From Sphingobium sp. AP49 (GTDB taxonomy: Bacteria > Pseudomonadota > Alphaproteobacteria > Sphingomonadales > Sphingomonadaceae): a stretch of 64,000 nt of DNA. Position numbers and translations under genes: made by a program. Below the pieces are notes generated by a model, which saw nothing but the letters and a program-made list of their open reading frames with translations, was not told the origin of the DNA and made no database searches. How positions within the stretch are numbered: position 1 is the stretch's first letter; each line of letters starts with the position of its first letter. Location of the stretch: contig NZ_CP124576.1 in assembly GCF_000281715.2 (NCBI RefSeq), forward strand, positions 2,611,501 through 2,675,500. The letters are read 5' to 3'. This document shows, in pieces, positions 29,583 to 37,848 of the stretch.

Positions 29583-29999
29583 ATGGGCATTCCCATCTAT
29601 CCCGTCCATCTGGAAGACCCGCTGTTCCAGGGCTTCTACGACGGCCTCGATGCCGGCGAACTGCGCATCACCGCCGACGCCGAAACCGGCGAATGGGTCT
29701 GGTATCCGCCCGAAGTCGTCCCCGGAAAGCCCGATGCCGTGCTGGAATGGCGTCCGGTCTCGCCGGAGGGCAAGGCCTATAGCTTCACCACCGTGATCCG
29801 CAGCCTGCTGCCCGGCGACCACAAGGCTGAAGTCCCCTACACCGTCATCCTGTTCGAGCCGGACGATGCGCCGGGCGTGCGGATTGCGGGCATATTGGTC
29901 GACGACGACGGCGTGGAACCGGCCTGCGACATGCGCCTGCGCTTCCGCCCGGTCGAGGCGGGCGATCACCGCATCGCCGGCTTTGCGCCGGTTCGCTGA
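29583..29999 (+). CDS. DUF35 OB-fold protein without zinc ribbon cysteines
   Basis: This 138-residue protein aligns with the DUF35 (ChsH2 C-terminal/Ltp-partner) family. The N-terminal helix DPLFQGFYDGLDAGEL, the WYPPEV segment and the OB-fold segment AYSFTTVIRSL are recognisable. The usual rubredoxin-like zinc ribbon has two CxxC pairs; here that stretch (ITADAETGEWVWYPPEVV) contains no Cys. The partner role is therefore probably kept by the OB fold alone. The position directly after a thiolase-like gene is the standard arrangement, in which the two proteins form one complex. Confidence 0.8.
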   Translation: MGIPIYPVHLEDPLFQGFYDGLDAGELRITADAETGEWVWYPPEVVPGKPDAVLEWRPVSPEGKAYSFTTVIRSLLPGDHKAEVPYTVILFEPDDAPGVRIAGILVDDDGVEPACDMRLRFRPVEAGDHRIAGFAPVR

Positions 30000-30000
30000 G

Positions 30001-31041
30001 ATGCAGTTGGACCGGCGCACAGCGATGCTGGGCAGTGCGGCGATGGCGCTCGCCGGCTGCACCCGCGCCGGCCCGTCGCGTGCCTCCACGGTTCCGACGC
30101 CCCTGACCCCGGCGGATTTCAGCCTGGTCATCGACGGCCTCGACCATGCCGAGGGTGTCGCCAGCGCGCCCGACGGCCGCCTGTTCCTGTCCAACAGCGG
30201 CGGCGCGATCGGCGTGCTGGCACCGGGACAGCCGCTGCGGCAGGTCGGCGCCCCGCTCGCCGCCAATGGCGTCGCCGTCGATGCGCGGGGCCGCGTGATC
30301 GTCGCCAATATGGGCCTGCTCAAGCAGCAGCCCGGCCCGCTCCAGCGCATCACCCTCGAAACCGGCGCGGTCGAAACCCTCGTCTCGGAACTGGAGGGCC
30401 GCCAGCTCGTCGCCTCCAACGGTCCCGCCACCGCGCGCGATGGCAGCATCTATTGCACCCACAGCAGTTGGGGTCCGGTCGCCAATATCGGCACCACCAC
30501 GCCGGCGGGCTTCATCTACTTGGTCCGGCCCGACGGCAGCGCCGCGATCGTCGCGCGCGCCCTGCGCGGGGTCAACGGCCTCTGCCTCGACCGGGACGAA
30601 CGCCATCTCTATGCCTCGCTGACCGCCGAAGGCCGCATCCGCCGCTGGCGCCGCAACGCCGACGGCACCCTTGCCGACCCGCAGGATTTCGGCCCGCAAC
30701 TGGGCACCGTCGTCCCCGACCAGACGGTCAAGGCGATCCTCGCCCTGCCGCCGCAGGAAAAGGCGGCGCTGGGCTATTGCGACGGCATCGCCTTCGACAT
30801 GGCCGACAATCTCTGGATCACCCTGCCCTTTTCCAACCGGCTGGTCGCGCTGACGCCACAGGGGCGGCAGATCGACATCCTCCACGATCCCGCCGGCGAA
30901 AAGATCGCGATGCCGACCAATCTCTGCTGGGGCGGGCCCGATCGCCGCACGCTCTATGTCGTCTCGCGCGGCAAGGGCATGATCGTCCAGGCCCGCACCG
31001 CCATCGCCGGCGCCCCACTCGCCAACTGGCCGGCCGGATAA
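30001..31041 (+). CDS. SMP-30/gluconolactonase-like periplasmic lipoprotein
   Basis: This 346-residue six-bladed propeller protein matches the SMP-30/gluconolactonase/LRE family of metal-dependent lactonases. Candidate metal ligands are the Glu in DHAEGVASAPDG, the Asn in RGVNGLCLD and the Asp in YCDGIAFD. The N-terminus has an Arg pair and a lipobox LAGC, so it is probably a lipoprotein in the periplasm. ATG 30001 directly follows the stop of the DUF35 gene. In this operon it could open a lactone to a hydroxy acid before uptake. That is inference; arylesterase or a regulatory sugar-lactone role are alternatives. It is the last gene of the operon. Confidence 0.83.
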   Translation: MQLDRRTAMLGSAAMALAGCTRAGPSRASTVPTPLTPADFSLVIDGLDHAEGVASAPDGRLFLSNSGGAIGVLAPGQPLRQVGAPLAANGVAVDARGRVIVANMGLLKQQPGPLQRITLETGAVETLVSELEGRQLVASNGPATARDGSIYCTHSSWGPVANIGTTTPAGFIYLVRPDGSAAIVARALRGVNGLCLDRDERHLYASLTAEGRIRRWRRNADGTLADPQDFGPQLGTVVPDQTVKAILALPPQEKAALGYCDGIAFDMADNLWITLPFSNRLVALTPQGRQIDILHDPAGEKIAMPTNLCWGGPDRRTLYVVSRGKGMIVQARTAIAGAPLANWPAG

Positions 31042-31095
31042 GAAAGACTCGTCATTGCGAGCATCGGTTGATCTCATGTCCTCCCGCTCTCGCGC

Positions 31096-32073
31096 TCAGC
31101 CCATCTCGATCACCACCTTGCCCTGCGCCTTGCGGTCCATGATCCAGCGGATCGCCTCCCGGCTCTCGTCAAAGCCGAAGCGCGCGCCGATCGCCGGCCG
31201 CAACCCGCCCTGCTCATACCAGTCATAAAGCTGCGCCATATTGGCGGCATGGATGTCCGGCTCGCGCCGGCTGTGCATCCCCCATGTCATGCCGACGATC
31301 GATGCCGTCTTCACCAGCGGCAGGTTCAACGGGATCGCCGGAATGCTCCCGGCGGCAAAGCCGACCACCAGATAGCGCCCGTCCCAGCCCATGGTGCGGA
31401 AGGCCGGCTCGGCCAGATCGCCGCCGACCGGATCGAAGATCACATCGACGCCGCGCTCCCCCGCCAGCGCCTTCACCGCCTGCTTGATGTCGACCTGCGC
31501 ATAATTCACCGTCTCGTCCGCGCCATGCGCCCGCGCCAGATCCAGCTTCTCCGCGCTGGAGGCCGCCGCGATCACCCGCGCCCCCATGCGCTTGCCGATC
31601 TCCACCGCCGCCAGCCCGACGCCGCCCGCCGCGCCCAGCACCAGCAGCGTCTCGCCGGCCTGCAACCGCCCGCGCTGGCGCAGCCCGTGCAGCGCCGTCG
31701 CATAGACCATGGTGAAACCGGCCGCGACGTCGAATTCCATCGCATCGGGAATGATGCTGGTGCGGAAAGCCGGCGCCACTGCCTGCACGGCAAAGGCGCC
31801 CTGGAACGGGATCGCCGCCACCCGGTCGCCGATGCGAAAGCCGTTGACGCCCTCGCCGATCGCATCGACCACCCCGGCCGCCTCGCCGCCGGGGATGAAG
31901 GGCAAGGGCGGCTTGGTCTGGTAGAGGTTCTGGATCATCAGCGCGTCGGGGAAATTGACGCTCGCCGCCCGCACCGCCAGCCTGATCTCGCCCGGCCCCG
32001 GCTGGGGCACGGGCACGTCACGAAACGCCAGTTGCTCGGGCGCGCCATGCGCCTCGCACATCAGCGCCCGCAC
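31096..32073 (-). CDS. Zinc-free MDR family NADPH:quinone oxidoreductase-like protein
   Basis: This 325-residue protein is a medium-chain dehydrogenase/reductase with the quinone-oxidoreductase layout. The GroES-like N-terminal half carries VRAASVNFPDALMIQN and PGGEAAGVV, and the NADPH site is LGAAGGVGLAAVEIGKRMG. No catalytic zinc Cys/His set is present. Family members reduce quinones, enones or enoyl-CoAs. It lies three bases after the SnoaL-like gene in the minus-strand operon 38604-31096. Its substrate is probably an unsaturated intermediate. Confidence 0.88.
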   Translation of the reverse strand: MRALMCEAHGAPEQLAFRDVPVPQPGPGEIRLAVRAASVNFPDALMIQNLYQTKPPLPFIPGGEAAGVVDAIGEGVNGFRIGDRVAAIPFQGAFAVQAVAPAFRTSIIPDAMEFDVAAGFTMVYATALHGLRQRGRLQAGETLLVLGAAGGVGLAAVEIGKRMGARVIAAASSAEKLDLARAHGADETVNYAQVDIKQAVKALAGERGVDVIFDPVGGDLAEPAFRTMGWDGRYLVVGFAAGSIPAIPLNLPLVKTASIVGMTWGMHSRREPDIHAANMAQLYDWYEQGGLRPAIGARFGFDESREAIRWIMDRKAQGKVVIEMG

Positions 32074-32076
32074 GGA

Positions 32077-32724
32077 TCAGCTACCCAGAAACTGCTGGCG
32101 CATCTTGTAATAATCGTCGCTCGGATATTTCTCGCTATGCTGCCCCGCCGGCCAGTCGGCATAGGGCGTCTGCGCGGGTTCGGGCGGCGAGGTATAGTCG
32201 GACAGGCCCCGGCGACGGATGATCTTCCACACCCCGTTCCGCCGTTCCAGATCGTCGAGATAGCGGCCCTGGAAGAAGACATCCTCCTCGCCTCCGCCTT
32301 CCTTGCGGTCGCGCCGATGCTGCGCGAAATAATAGCATTCGGAAAAAGCCTTGTCCCCCTTCACATCGACCGAGACATTGGTGATGTGGTGGCAGGCATA
32401 TTTGAGCGTCGACACGATCTTGAACGCGAAGCCGACGAAATCGGACGACTTGCCCTCGAACTTGCCATGCTTGTGCGTCGATTCCGGCCAGAACAGCGAT
32501 CGCAGCAGCGCCTCGTCCGCCCGGTCATTGGCCCGCGCATAGGCATAGAGGAGTTCGGTGATCGCCTGCTTGGACTCGATGATGTCCAGCCGCTGGGCCA
32601 TGTCCATGCCGCTCGCCTTTCCCTTTGGCGCGGCGGCCGATGCTTCGGCGGCGGCGGCCATGCCGATAGGCAGCGCCAGCATGGCGGCCAGCGTGCCGCG
32701 ACGATTGCGTTCTTCCATGCTCAT
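32077..32724 (-). CDS. SnoaL-like/NTF2-fold protein with export signal
   Basis: This 215-residue protein has an NTF2-like SnoaL domain (QRLDIIESKQAITELLYAYA, then DEALLRSLFWPEST, HHITNVSVDVKGDKAFSECYY, and NGVWKIIRRRGLSDYT). Such domains act as small dehydratases, isomerases or cyclases, or simply bind ligands. The N-terminus (EERNRRGTLAAMLALPIGMA) has twin arginines before a hydrophobic stretch and looks like a Tat-type export signal. The ATG at 32724 overlaps the LLM gene stop as ATGA; ATG 32718 also fits the ribosome binding site. It may act on the product of the neighbouring oxidoreductase. Confidence 0.8.
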   Translation of the reverse strand: MSMEERNRRGTLAAMLALPIGMAAAAEASAAAPKGKASGMDMAQRLDIIESKQAITELLYAYARANDRADEALLRSLFWPESTHKHGKFEGKSSDFVGFAFKIVSTLKYACHHITNVSVDVKGDKAFSECYYFAQHRRDRKEGGGEEDVFFQGRYLDDLERRNGVWKIIRRRGLSDYTSPPEPAQTPYADWPAGQHSEKYPSDDYYKMRQQFLGS

Positions 32725-33728
32725 TCTCCCGGATTTTCCAGCAGGCCCGGCTCGGCGCGCAGGCGCGGCAGCACTTCCTTCTCGAACAGGCGCAGGCTGC
32801 GCCACGACACTTCGGGGTCCAGCCCGCCCAGCAGCGCGTGGAAGGTGACGGCGGTGCCCCGACCCAGCCCCTTGAGATATTCGAAACATTCGTCGGGCGT
32901 CAGCAGCTTGATGTTCGGCATCGCCTTCAGCCCCTCGATCGTTTCGGCGGGCTGGTAACGGGTCTGGCCGGTGCCGCGCTCCTTGGCCCATTCGGCATAG
33001 GCGTTGGTCGCATAGGCGACATGCGGCGCCACCAGCGGCCAGTCACGGTCCGGATCGTCGGAGACATAGAGGAAGCTCGCGGCCGGCTTGCGCAGCTCCT
33101 CCGGCGGCGGGAACCCGGCCTTTTCGCGCTCTTCCTTGTAGAGGGTGAACAGGTCGGGATGGCCGGGGAAATATTGATAGCCGCCCTTGGCCGCGCGGAT
33201 CGCCGACTTGTCGGTCGACCCGCCCATATAGATTTTCGGGCCGCCTGGCGTCGCCGGTGCCGGCGTCACCCGCACAGTGCGGTCACGAAACTCGAACGGC
33301 TCGCCGGTCCAGGCCAGCTTCAGCGTGGCCATCGCCTCGTTCATGATCGCCAGCCGCTTGCTGATGTCCTTGCCGAACATCTCGAACTCATGCGGGCGAT
33401 AGCCCATGCCGGCGGTCAGCCACACACGGCCGGGCGCGATATTGTCCAGCACCGCCAGATCCTCGGCCAGCCGCAGCGGATCGTGCATGGTCACGACCAG
33501 CGCCGACAGATGCGCGACGATAGTGTCCGTCGCCCCCAGGATCGACGCCGCCTGCACCATGGAGGACGGGCAATAGCCGCCCTCCGCGCCATGATGCTCG
33601 GCCAGGAACACCTGCGTGAAGCCAAGCTTATCGGCCCATTGCGCCTGCTCGATCGCGGTGCGGTAAAGCACGGGATGCGGCGCGCCGAAATCCGGCCGGT
33701 TCATGTCGTAACGAAGGTTCAACTGCAC
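32721..33728 (-). CDS. LLM-class (luciferase-like) flavin- or F420-dependent oxidoreductase
   Basis: This 335-residue protein has the TIM-barrel fold of the luciferase-like superfamily: LYRTAIEQAQWADKLGF, FLAEHHG (E44, H45, H46), LAEDLAVLDNIAPGRV and GMGYRPHEFEMFGKD. The superfamily contains both FMNH2-dependent monooxygenases and F420-dependent dehydrogenases and reductases. The EHH motif is that of bacterial luciferase-type monooxygenases, and a flavin reductase gene lies in the same operon, which favours a two-component monooxygenase. F420 genes at 14.3-17.4 kb leave F420 use possible. No signal peptide is present, so it is cytoplasmic. Confidence 0.88.
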   Translation of the reverse strand: MQLNLRYDMNRPDFGAPHPVLYRTAIEQAQWADKLGFTQVFLAEHHGAEGGYCPSSMVQAASILGATDTIVAHLSALVVTMHDPLRLAEDLAVLDNIAPGRVWLTAGMGYRPHEFEMFGKDISKRLAIMNEAMATLKLAWTGEPFEFRDRTVRVTPAPATPGGPKIYMGGSTDKSAIRAAKGGYQYFPGHPDLFTLYKEEREKAGFPPPEELRKPAASFLYVSDDPDRDWPLVAPHVAYATNAYAEWAKERGTGQTRYQPAETIEGLKAMPNIKLLTPDECFEYLKGLGRGTAVTFHALLGGLDPEVSWRSLRLFEKEVLPRLRAEPGLLENPGE

Positions 33729-33764
33729 CCTTTGGGTTCCTCTTCCCTAATATCTGTTGTTGGT

Positions 33765-36164
33765 TCAGGCGGCCGAGACGCGCGACACGATGCGACCGGT
33801 CACGTCCGCCGCCTGCATCGCCTTGCCGCTGTCGATCAGCGCGTCGATCGCGCCCGGCGCATAGCCGATCTCGGCCAATATCTGCCGCGTATGCTCGCCC
33901 AGACGCGGCGCGGACTTGCGCGCATGGCCCGGCGTGTCGCTCATATGGATGAAACTGCCGAACTGGCGCACATGGCCATACATGGAATCGAAATTCTCGA
34001 TCACCCGGTTGCTGGCCACCGCCCAGTCCTGCCACAGCGCCTCGCGCACCCAGCTCTTGGCCGCCGGTATCTCGCACGGCACGCCCGCCGCATCGAGCAG
34101 GGCGAAGACCTCCGCGCTTGTCCTGTCGGCAAACCAGGGCGCCAGTGCCGCCAGCAGCGCCGCGTCATGCAGCGACCGTTCCTTCGGCGAGGCAAAGCGC
34201 GGATCTTCGATCAGCCCGGCCTGTCCCACCGCCCGCGCCAGCGCCGCGAAGCGCCCGTCTTGCCGGCAGGCTATGCAGATCCAGCCGTCGCTGGTGCGAT
34301 AGAGCCGGTCGAGCGCATTATAGCCCGCCTGATCCTTGTCGAGGCGGAAGCCATAGACGACCTGCTTGTCGGCATCCAGAAAATGCTCGGATGTGGTCCA
34401 CAGGCTCGAATGGAGCTGCGGTATCTCCATATAGTCGCCGACGCCGCTGATCGCGCGCCGCTCCAGCCCCATCAATATGCCCGCCGCGCCCAGAAAGCCG
34501 TTATTATAATCCTCGTTGCCGAACACCGACCGGGTCGGCGGATTGCCCGCGCCGCCGCCTTCGTAGAGCAGGCCGGTCCAGCCCGACACCAAGGGCGCAA
34601 AGCTCTTGAGCAGCGACTTCGGCCCCTTGGAGCCATAGCCGGGCAGATAGACATAGAGCAGGCGCGGATTGATCTTCGACAGCGCCTCATAGCCGATGCC
34701 CAGCTTGTCGGCCTTGCCGGGGCGCAGATTATGGGTGACGACATCGGCCTCCCCCACCAGCTTCAGCGCCGCCTCCAGCGCCTCGGGCTGCTTGAGGTTC
34801 AGCACGATATCGCGCTTGCCGCGCTGTGCCGCGTCGAAACAGTCGGGCAGCGGCCGCATCTGGTCGCCGTCCGGGGTCTCCACCTTGATGACGTCGGCGC
34901 CCAGGTCCGACAACAGCCGCCCGCCAAAGCCCACCGCGAAGAAGGAGGAGAAGTCCACCACCTTGATGCCTTCGAGCGGCCGGTCGAGCGGCTTGCCCGC
35001 CGCCGCCAGTTCGCCCCGCTTACGCGCGATCAGGTCGGCCAAGGCGCCATTGTCGGCGCCGATCGCCGGCGCCGGGCGCGGCGCGGCGCAGGGCGTGCGA
35101 TCGAACCGCACCGCCGGCGCGGCCTGATAGATGGTGCCGAACTCCGCGTCCGGCAGCGCGATCCGTTGCCCGACAAATTCCACCTGCTCGTCCAGCAATA
35201 CTTCGGCCGGTTCCAGCACCGGCAGCGCCGCCACATCGGCCGCCTGGAACAGTGCGATCCATTCGGCGCGCGGGCGCGCCTTGAACGCATCGAAAATCTC
35301 GACGCGGGCGATATGATATTCGTCATCGCTCAATGGCACCGACATTTCCGCCGCACCCTTGACCACCGACACCCGGTCGCCAAAGCCCAGCTGGTCCATC
35401 GCCGCCTTGAAGCCGCCCTGGCCGCCGGTATGGATCTGCAGGAACAGGCCGTCGCCGCATTCGAACATGCCGGTCACCAGTCGGGTCCGGCCGAAGCGGT
35501 CGACCGCGCCGGAATCCCCCGCCTTGATGTAGGAAATCCCCTCTTCCTGCCACCAGTTGTTCATCGGCGACTGGGCCAGCATGGCGTCGAGCAGCGAGGA
35601 TTCCACCCTCTGCCCCTTGCCCGTCGATCGCCGCGCACGGATCGCCGTCAGCGCGCCGATCACGCCCAGAAACGCCTGACCATAATGGAGCGCGGGATGG
35701 CCGAGATAGACCGGTCCCTCGCGGAACGGGCTGGACTTGTCGATCATCGTGCCGAGCAGCGCCGCCGCCAGCCCTTCGCCGCGCGGCCGGTCGGCAAAGG
35801 GCGTGTCCGCGCCATAGGCGGTCAGCGCCGACACGATCAGCCCCGGATAGTCGCGCGCCAGGCTCTCACCGTCCAGGCCTAGCGCCTTCGCCTCCCCTTC
35901 CTCCAGCGCATGGATGAAGATGTCTGCTCCGCTCAGTAGCCCGCGCAGCGCCGCCCGGTCGTCCGCATCGGCCGCGTCCAGCTCGACGCTGCGCTTGGAC
36001 CGGTCCCAGCTCTTGCGGGTCAGTTCATGGGCGAAATAGGCGCCGCCCCTGGGCTCGACCTTCAGCACATCGGCGCCATGGTCGGCGAGCAACATGCCCG
36101 CGATCGCGACCGGCATTTCGGTCGACAGCTCGATAACGACAAGATGGTCCAGAGGGCCGGGCAT
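33765..36164 (-). CDS. Fused double-domain type III CoA-transferase (CaiB/BaiF family)
   Basis: This 799-residue protein contains two complete CaiB/BaiF-type domains; the family is normally about 400 residues. Domain 1 runs from about 5 to 380 (LDHLVVIELSTEMPVAIAGM, LLADHGADVLKVEP) and domain 2 from about 395 on (GIKVVDFSSFFAVGFGGRLL, SDLGADVIKVETP). In the enzyme family an Asp carries the acyl anhydride. By eye alignment domain 2 keeps it (D552 in NEDYNNGFLG), while domain 1 has His there (H160 in PALHYGQAFLG). ATG 36164 has AGGAG just upstream. It would move CoA between acids in this pathway. Confidence 0.9.
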   Translation of the reverse strand: MPGPLDHLVVIELSTEMPVAIAGMLLADHGADVLKVEPRGGAYFAHELTRKSWDRSKRSVELDAADADDRAALRGLLSGADIFIHALEEGEAKALGLDGESLARDYPGLIVSALTAYGADTPFADRPRGEGLAAALLGTMIDKSSPFREGPVYLGHPALHYGQAFLGVIGALTAIRARRSTGKGQRVESSLLDAMLAQSPMNNWWQEEGISYIKAGDSGAVDRFGRTRLVTGMFECGDGLFLQIHTGGQGGFKAAMDQLGFGDRVSVVKGAAEMSVPLSDDEYHIARVEIFDAFKARPRAEWIALFQAADVAALPVLEPAEVLLDEQVEFVGQRIALPDAEFGTIYQAAPAVRFDRTPCAAPRPAPAIGADNGALADLIARKRGELAAAGKPLDRPLEGIKVVDFSSFFAVGFGGRLLSDLGADVIKVETPDGDQMRPLPDCFDAAQRGKRDIVLNLKQPEALEAALKLVGEADVVTHNLRPGKADKLGIGYEALSKINPRLLYVYLPGYGSKGPKSLLKSFAPLVSGWTGLLYEGGGAGNPPTRSVFGNEDYNNGFLGAAGILMGLERRAISGVGDYMEIPQLHSSLWTTSEHFLDADKQVVYGFRLDKDQAGYNALDRLYRTSDGWICIACRQDGRFAALARAVGQAGLIEDPRFASPKERSLHDAALLAALAPWFADRTSAEVFALLDAAGVPCEIPAAKSWVREALWQDWAVASNRVIENFDSMYGHVRQFGSFIHMSDTPGHARKSAPRLGEHTRQILAEIGYAPGAIDALIDSGKAMQAADVTGRIVSRVSAA

Positions 36165-36286
36165 CACGCACTCCTGTTCGGCGGTCTGCGCCGCCTCTTG
36201 TTCGGATCTGGCCGATAGTGCGCGGAATCGCGCCTCCGACCTTTCCCTTGAAACAGACACGCTTTTTCCCGGTAGCGCAAGCAATA

Positions 36287-36302
36287 TTGCACTATGGGTT
36301 CA
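36287..36302. promoter_or_regulatory. Degenerate TTGCA-N6 operator-like site upstream of the CoA-transferase gene
   Basis: TTGCACTATGGGTTCA shares the left arm and spacer of the TTGCA-N6-TGCAA operator seen at four other places nearby. Its right arm is degenerate. It is preceded by the palindrome GCAATATTGC (36281-36290). It lies about 120 bases before the CoA-transferase start. Confidence 0.35.
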
Positions 36303-36305
36303 AAT

Positions 36306-36947
36306 TCATTCCTTGCCCGTCAGCCGTGCCGGATCATAACGCGGCCGGTCCATCTGGAAACTGTCGCCATTGCGCACATACCAGCCGCTGCCATGGGTGC
36401 GGCCGATCAATTTCATCGCTGGCGTATCGAAATAGACCCGTTCGCGATCGGTGATGAACTCGTCGCGGATATGCGCCATGACGATCTCGCCGATGATCAC
36501 CGTCTGCATCGTGCCGATGTCCATCGCCGCGACCTTGCGGCATTCGAAGCTGACCGGGCTGCTGGCGATCAGCGGGGGCGCGACCAGCACCGACGGCGCG
36601 GTCTCGATCCCGGCATAGTCGATCTCGCTGACATCGGCCGGCGCATCGACGCTGCAATGGTTCATCTTCTCGGCATCCTCCTCGCACACCAGGTTCACGA
36701 CGAACTCGCCGGTGGCGATGATGTTGGCGGCCGTGTTCTTCAGGCCACGCGATACCGGCTCCTTGAGCAGGCCCAGCGCCACCAGCGGCGGCTCGGTGCC
36801 GACGCAGTTGAAGAAGCTGTAGGGCGCGGCATTGACCACGCCCGCTTCGGATTTGGTGGTGATCCACGCGATCGGGCGCGGGGTGATGGTCGAATTGACG
36901 ATCTTGTAGCGGGTCGCCATCGGCAGGCTGCGCATGTCGAACTGCAT
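36306..36947 (-). CDS. Flavin reductase family protein (FMN-binding split barrel)
   Basis: This 213-residue protein matches the flavin reductase-like FMN-binding split-barrel family (KIVNSTITPRPIAWITT, NAAPYSFFNCVGTEPPLVAL, EFVVNLVCEEDAEKM, SFECRK). Such proteins supply reduced flavin to a partner monooxygenase or bind FMN themselves. In this operon the obvious partner is the LLM oxidoreductase at 32721. It begins three bases after the crotonase stop. Confidence 0.87.
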   Translation of the reverse strand: MQFDMRSLPMATRYKIVNSTITPRPIAWITTKSEAGVVNAAPYSFFNCVGTEPPLVALGLLKEPVSRGLKNTAANIIATGEFVVNLVCEEDAEKMNHCSVDAPADVSEIDYAGIETAPSVLVAPPLIASSPVSFECRKVAAMDIGTMQTVIIGEIVMAHIRDEFITDRERVYFDTPAMKLIGRTHGSGWYVRNGDSFQMDRPRYDPARLTGKE

Positions 36948-36950
36948 GAC

Positions 36951-37772
36951 TTATTCCTTCGCCCCAGTTGCGACCTTCGCGGCAGCCTTCGCCGCTGCGC
37001 GTGCCTTGAATGCCGCGCGGGCGCGAGGCACTTCCTCCCCCGCCTGGCAGGTATGGCAATAGACCAGTTCCAGCGCATGATTGGCCGACAGGTCGCCGCT
37101 CTCCGCCTGGTCGAGCAGCCGCTTGGTCAGTTCGACCGCATGGGCATTGCCGCCGCCAATCGTCGCGCCCAGCGCCAGCGCCTGCGCGACCGCCTCGCCC
37201 GGCGGCACCAGCCGGCTGACCAGCCCCAGGCTCAATGCCTCGGCCGCCTCCAATGTCCGTCCCGAAAAGATGATCTCGGCCGCGCGTGCCCGCCCCAATT
37301 GCCGGGTCAGGAACCAGGCTGCCCCGCCATCGGGCACCAGCCCGAAATCCAGGAACGGCGCACCGAACCGCGCATTGTCGGCGGCGAAGATCATGTCGCA
37401 GGCCATGGCCAGGCTCCAGGAGACGCCAAAGGCGCCACCCTCCACCGCCGCCACGGTCGGGATCGGCAGCGCGCGCAGCCGGCGGATGATCCGCTGCCCC
37501 ATCTCCAGCCGAGCGGCGAGCCGCAACGCACCCTCGCCCCGCGCCGGCGGCAGCTTTACGTCGCCGCCATTGCTGAAATAGCCGTTCGCGCCACACAGGA
37601 TCAGCATCCGTGCCGGCGTCGCATTTTCCAGCCGGTCGAGCGCAGCGGAAAACTGCTCCCACATGGTGAAGGAAACGGTGTTCTTCGCGTGCGGCCGGTT
37701 GAGGGTGATGATGGCCACGCCATCCGCGCGTAGCTCGAACAACAGTTCGGGGTCTTCGCTCGGCGCGCTCAT
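36951..37772 (-). CDS. Crotonase family protein, PaaG/ECI-like isomerase
   Basis: This 273-residue protein has the crotonase fold: oxyanion block YFSNGGDVKL and central block GGAFGVSWSLAMACDMIFA. The first hydratase Glu position is replaced (GVSWSLAM). The second reads FGAPFLDFGLVPDGGAAWFL, without the hydratase Glu but with Asp in PDGG. That is the pattern of PaaG and enoyl-CoA isomerases. It therefore probably shifts a double bond or opens a ring rather than hydrating. The C-terminal tail is Ala/Lys-rich. ATG 37772 has GGGAG upstream; a longer open frame to 37835 runs through the operator region and is not used. Confidence 0.85.
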   Translation of the reverse strand: MSAPSEDPELLFELRADGVAIITLNRPHAKNTVSFTMWEQFSAALDRLENATPARMLILCGANGYFSNGGDVKLPPARGEGALRLAARLEMGQRIIRRLRALPIPTVAAVEGGAFGVSWSLAMACDMIFAADNARFGAPFLDFGLVPDGGAAWFLTRQLGRARAAEIIFSGRTLEAAEALSLGLVSRLVPPGEAVAQALALGATIGGGNAHAVELTKRLLDQAESGDLSANHALELVYCHTCQAGEEVPRARAAFKARAAAKAAAKVATGAKE

Positions 37773-37826
37773 CTCACTCTCCCATGCTGATGCCCATATT
37801 AGGCCTGGGGCATGCCTAGACGAGGC

Positions 37827-37842
37827 GCGCACCATGATGCAA
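37827..37842. promoter_or_regulatory. TetR-type operator copy (left of a pair)
   Basis: GCGCACCATGATGCAA fits GCA-N6-TGCAA. It is the mirror partner of the next site: bases 37829-37842 and 37849-37862 are perfect 14-base inverted arms around GAAAAT. It lies 55 bases before the crotonase start and just past the TetR stop. Confidence 0.6.
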
Positions 37843-37848
37843 GAAAAT

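Noticed and set aside
31050..31062. CGTCATTGCGAGC, a word found in dispersed bacterial repeats
   Set aside because: It is too short and has no inverted partner here; at best it is a remnant.
32838..35882. 1014-codon plus-strand frame opposite the LLM and CoA-transferase genes
   Set aside because: It spans two real minus-strand genes and the gap between them, and has the composition of a GC-driven shadow frame.
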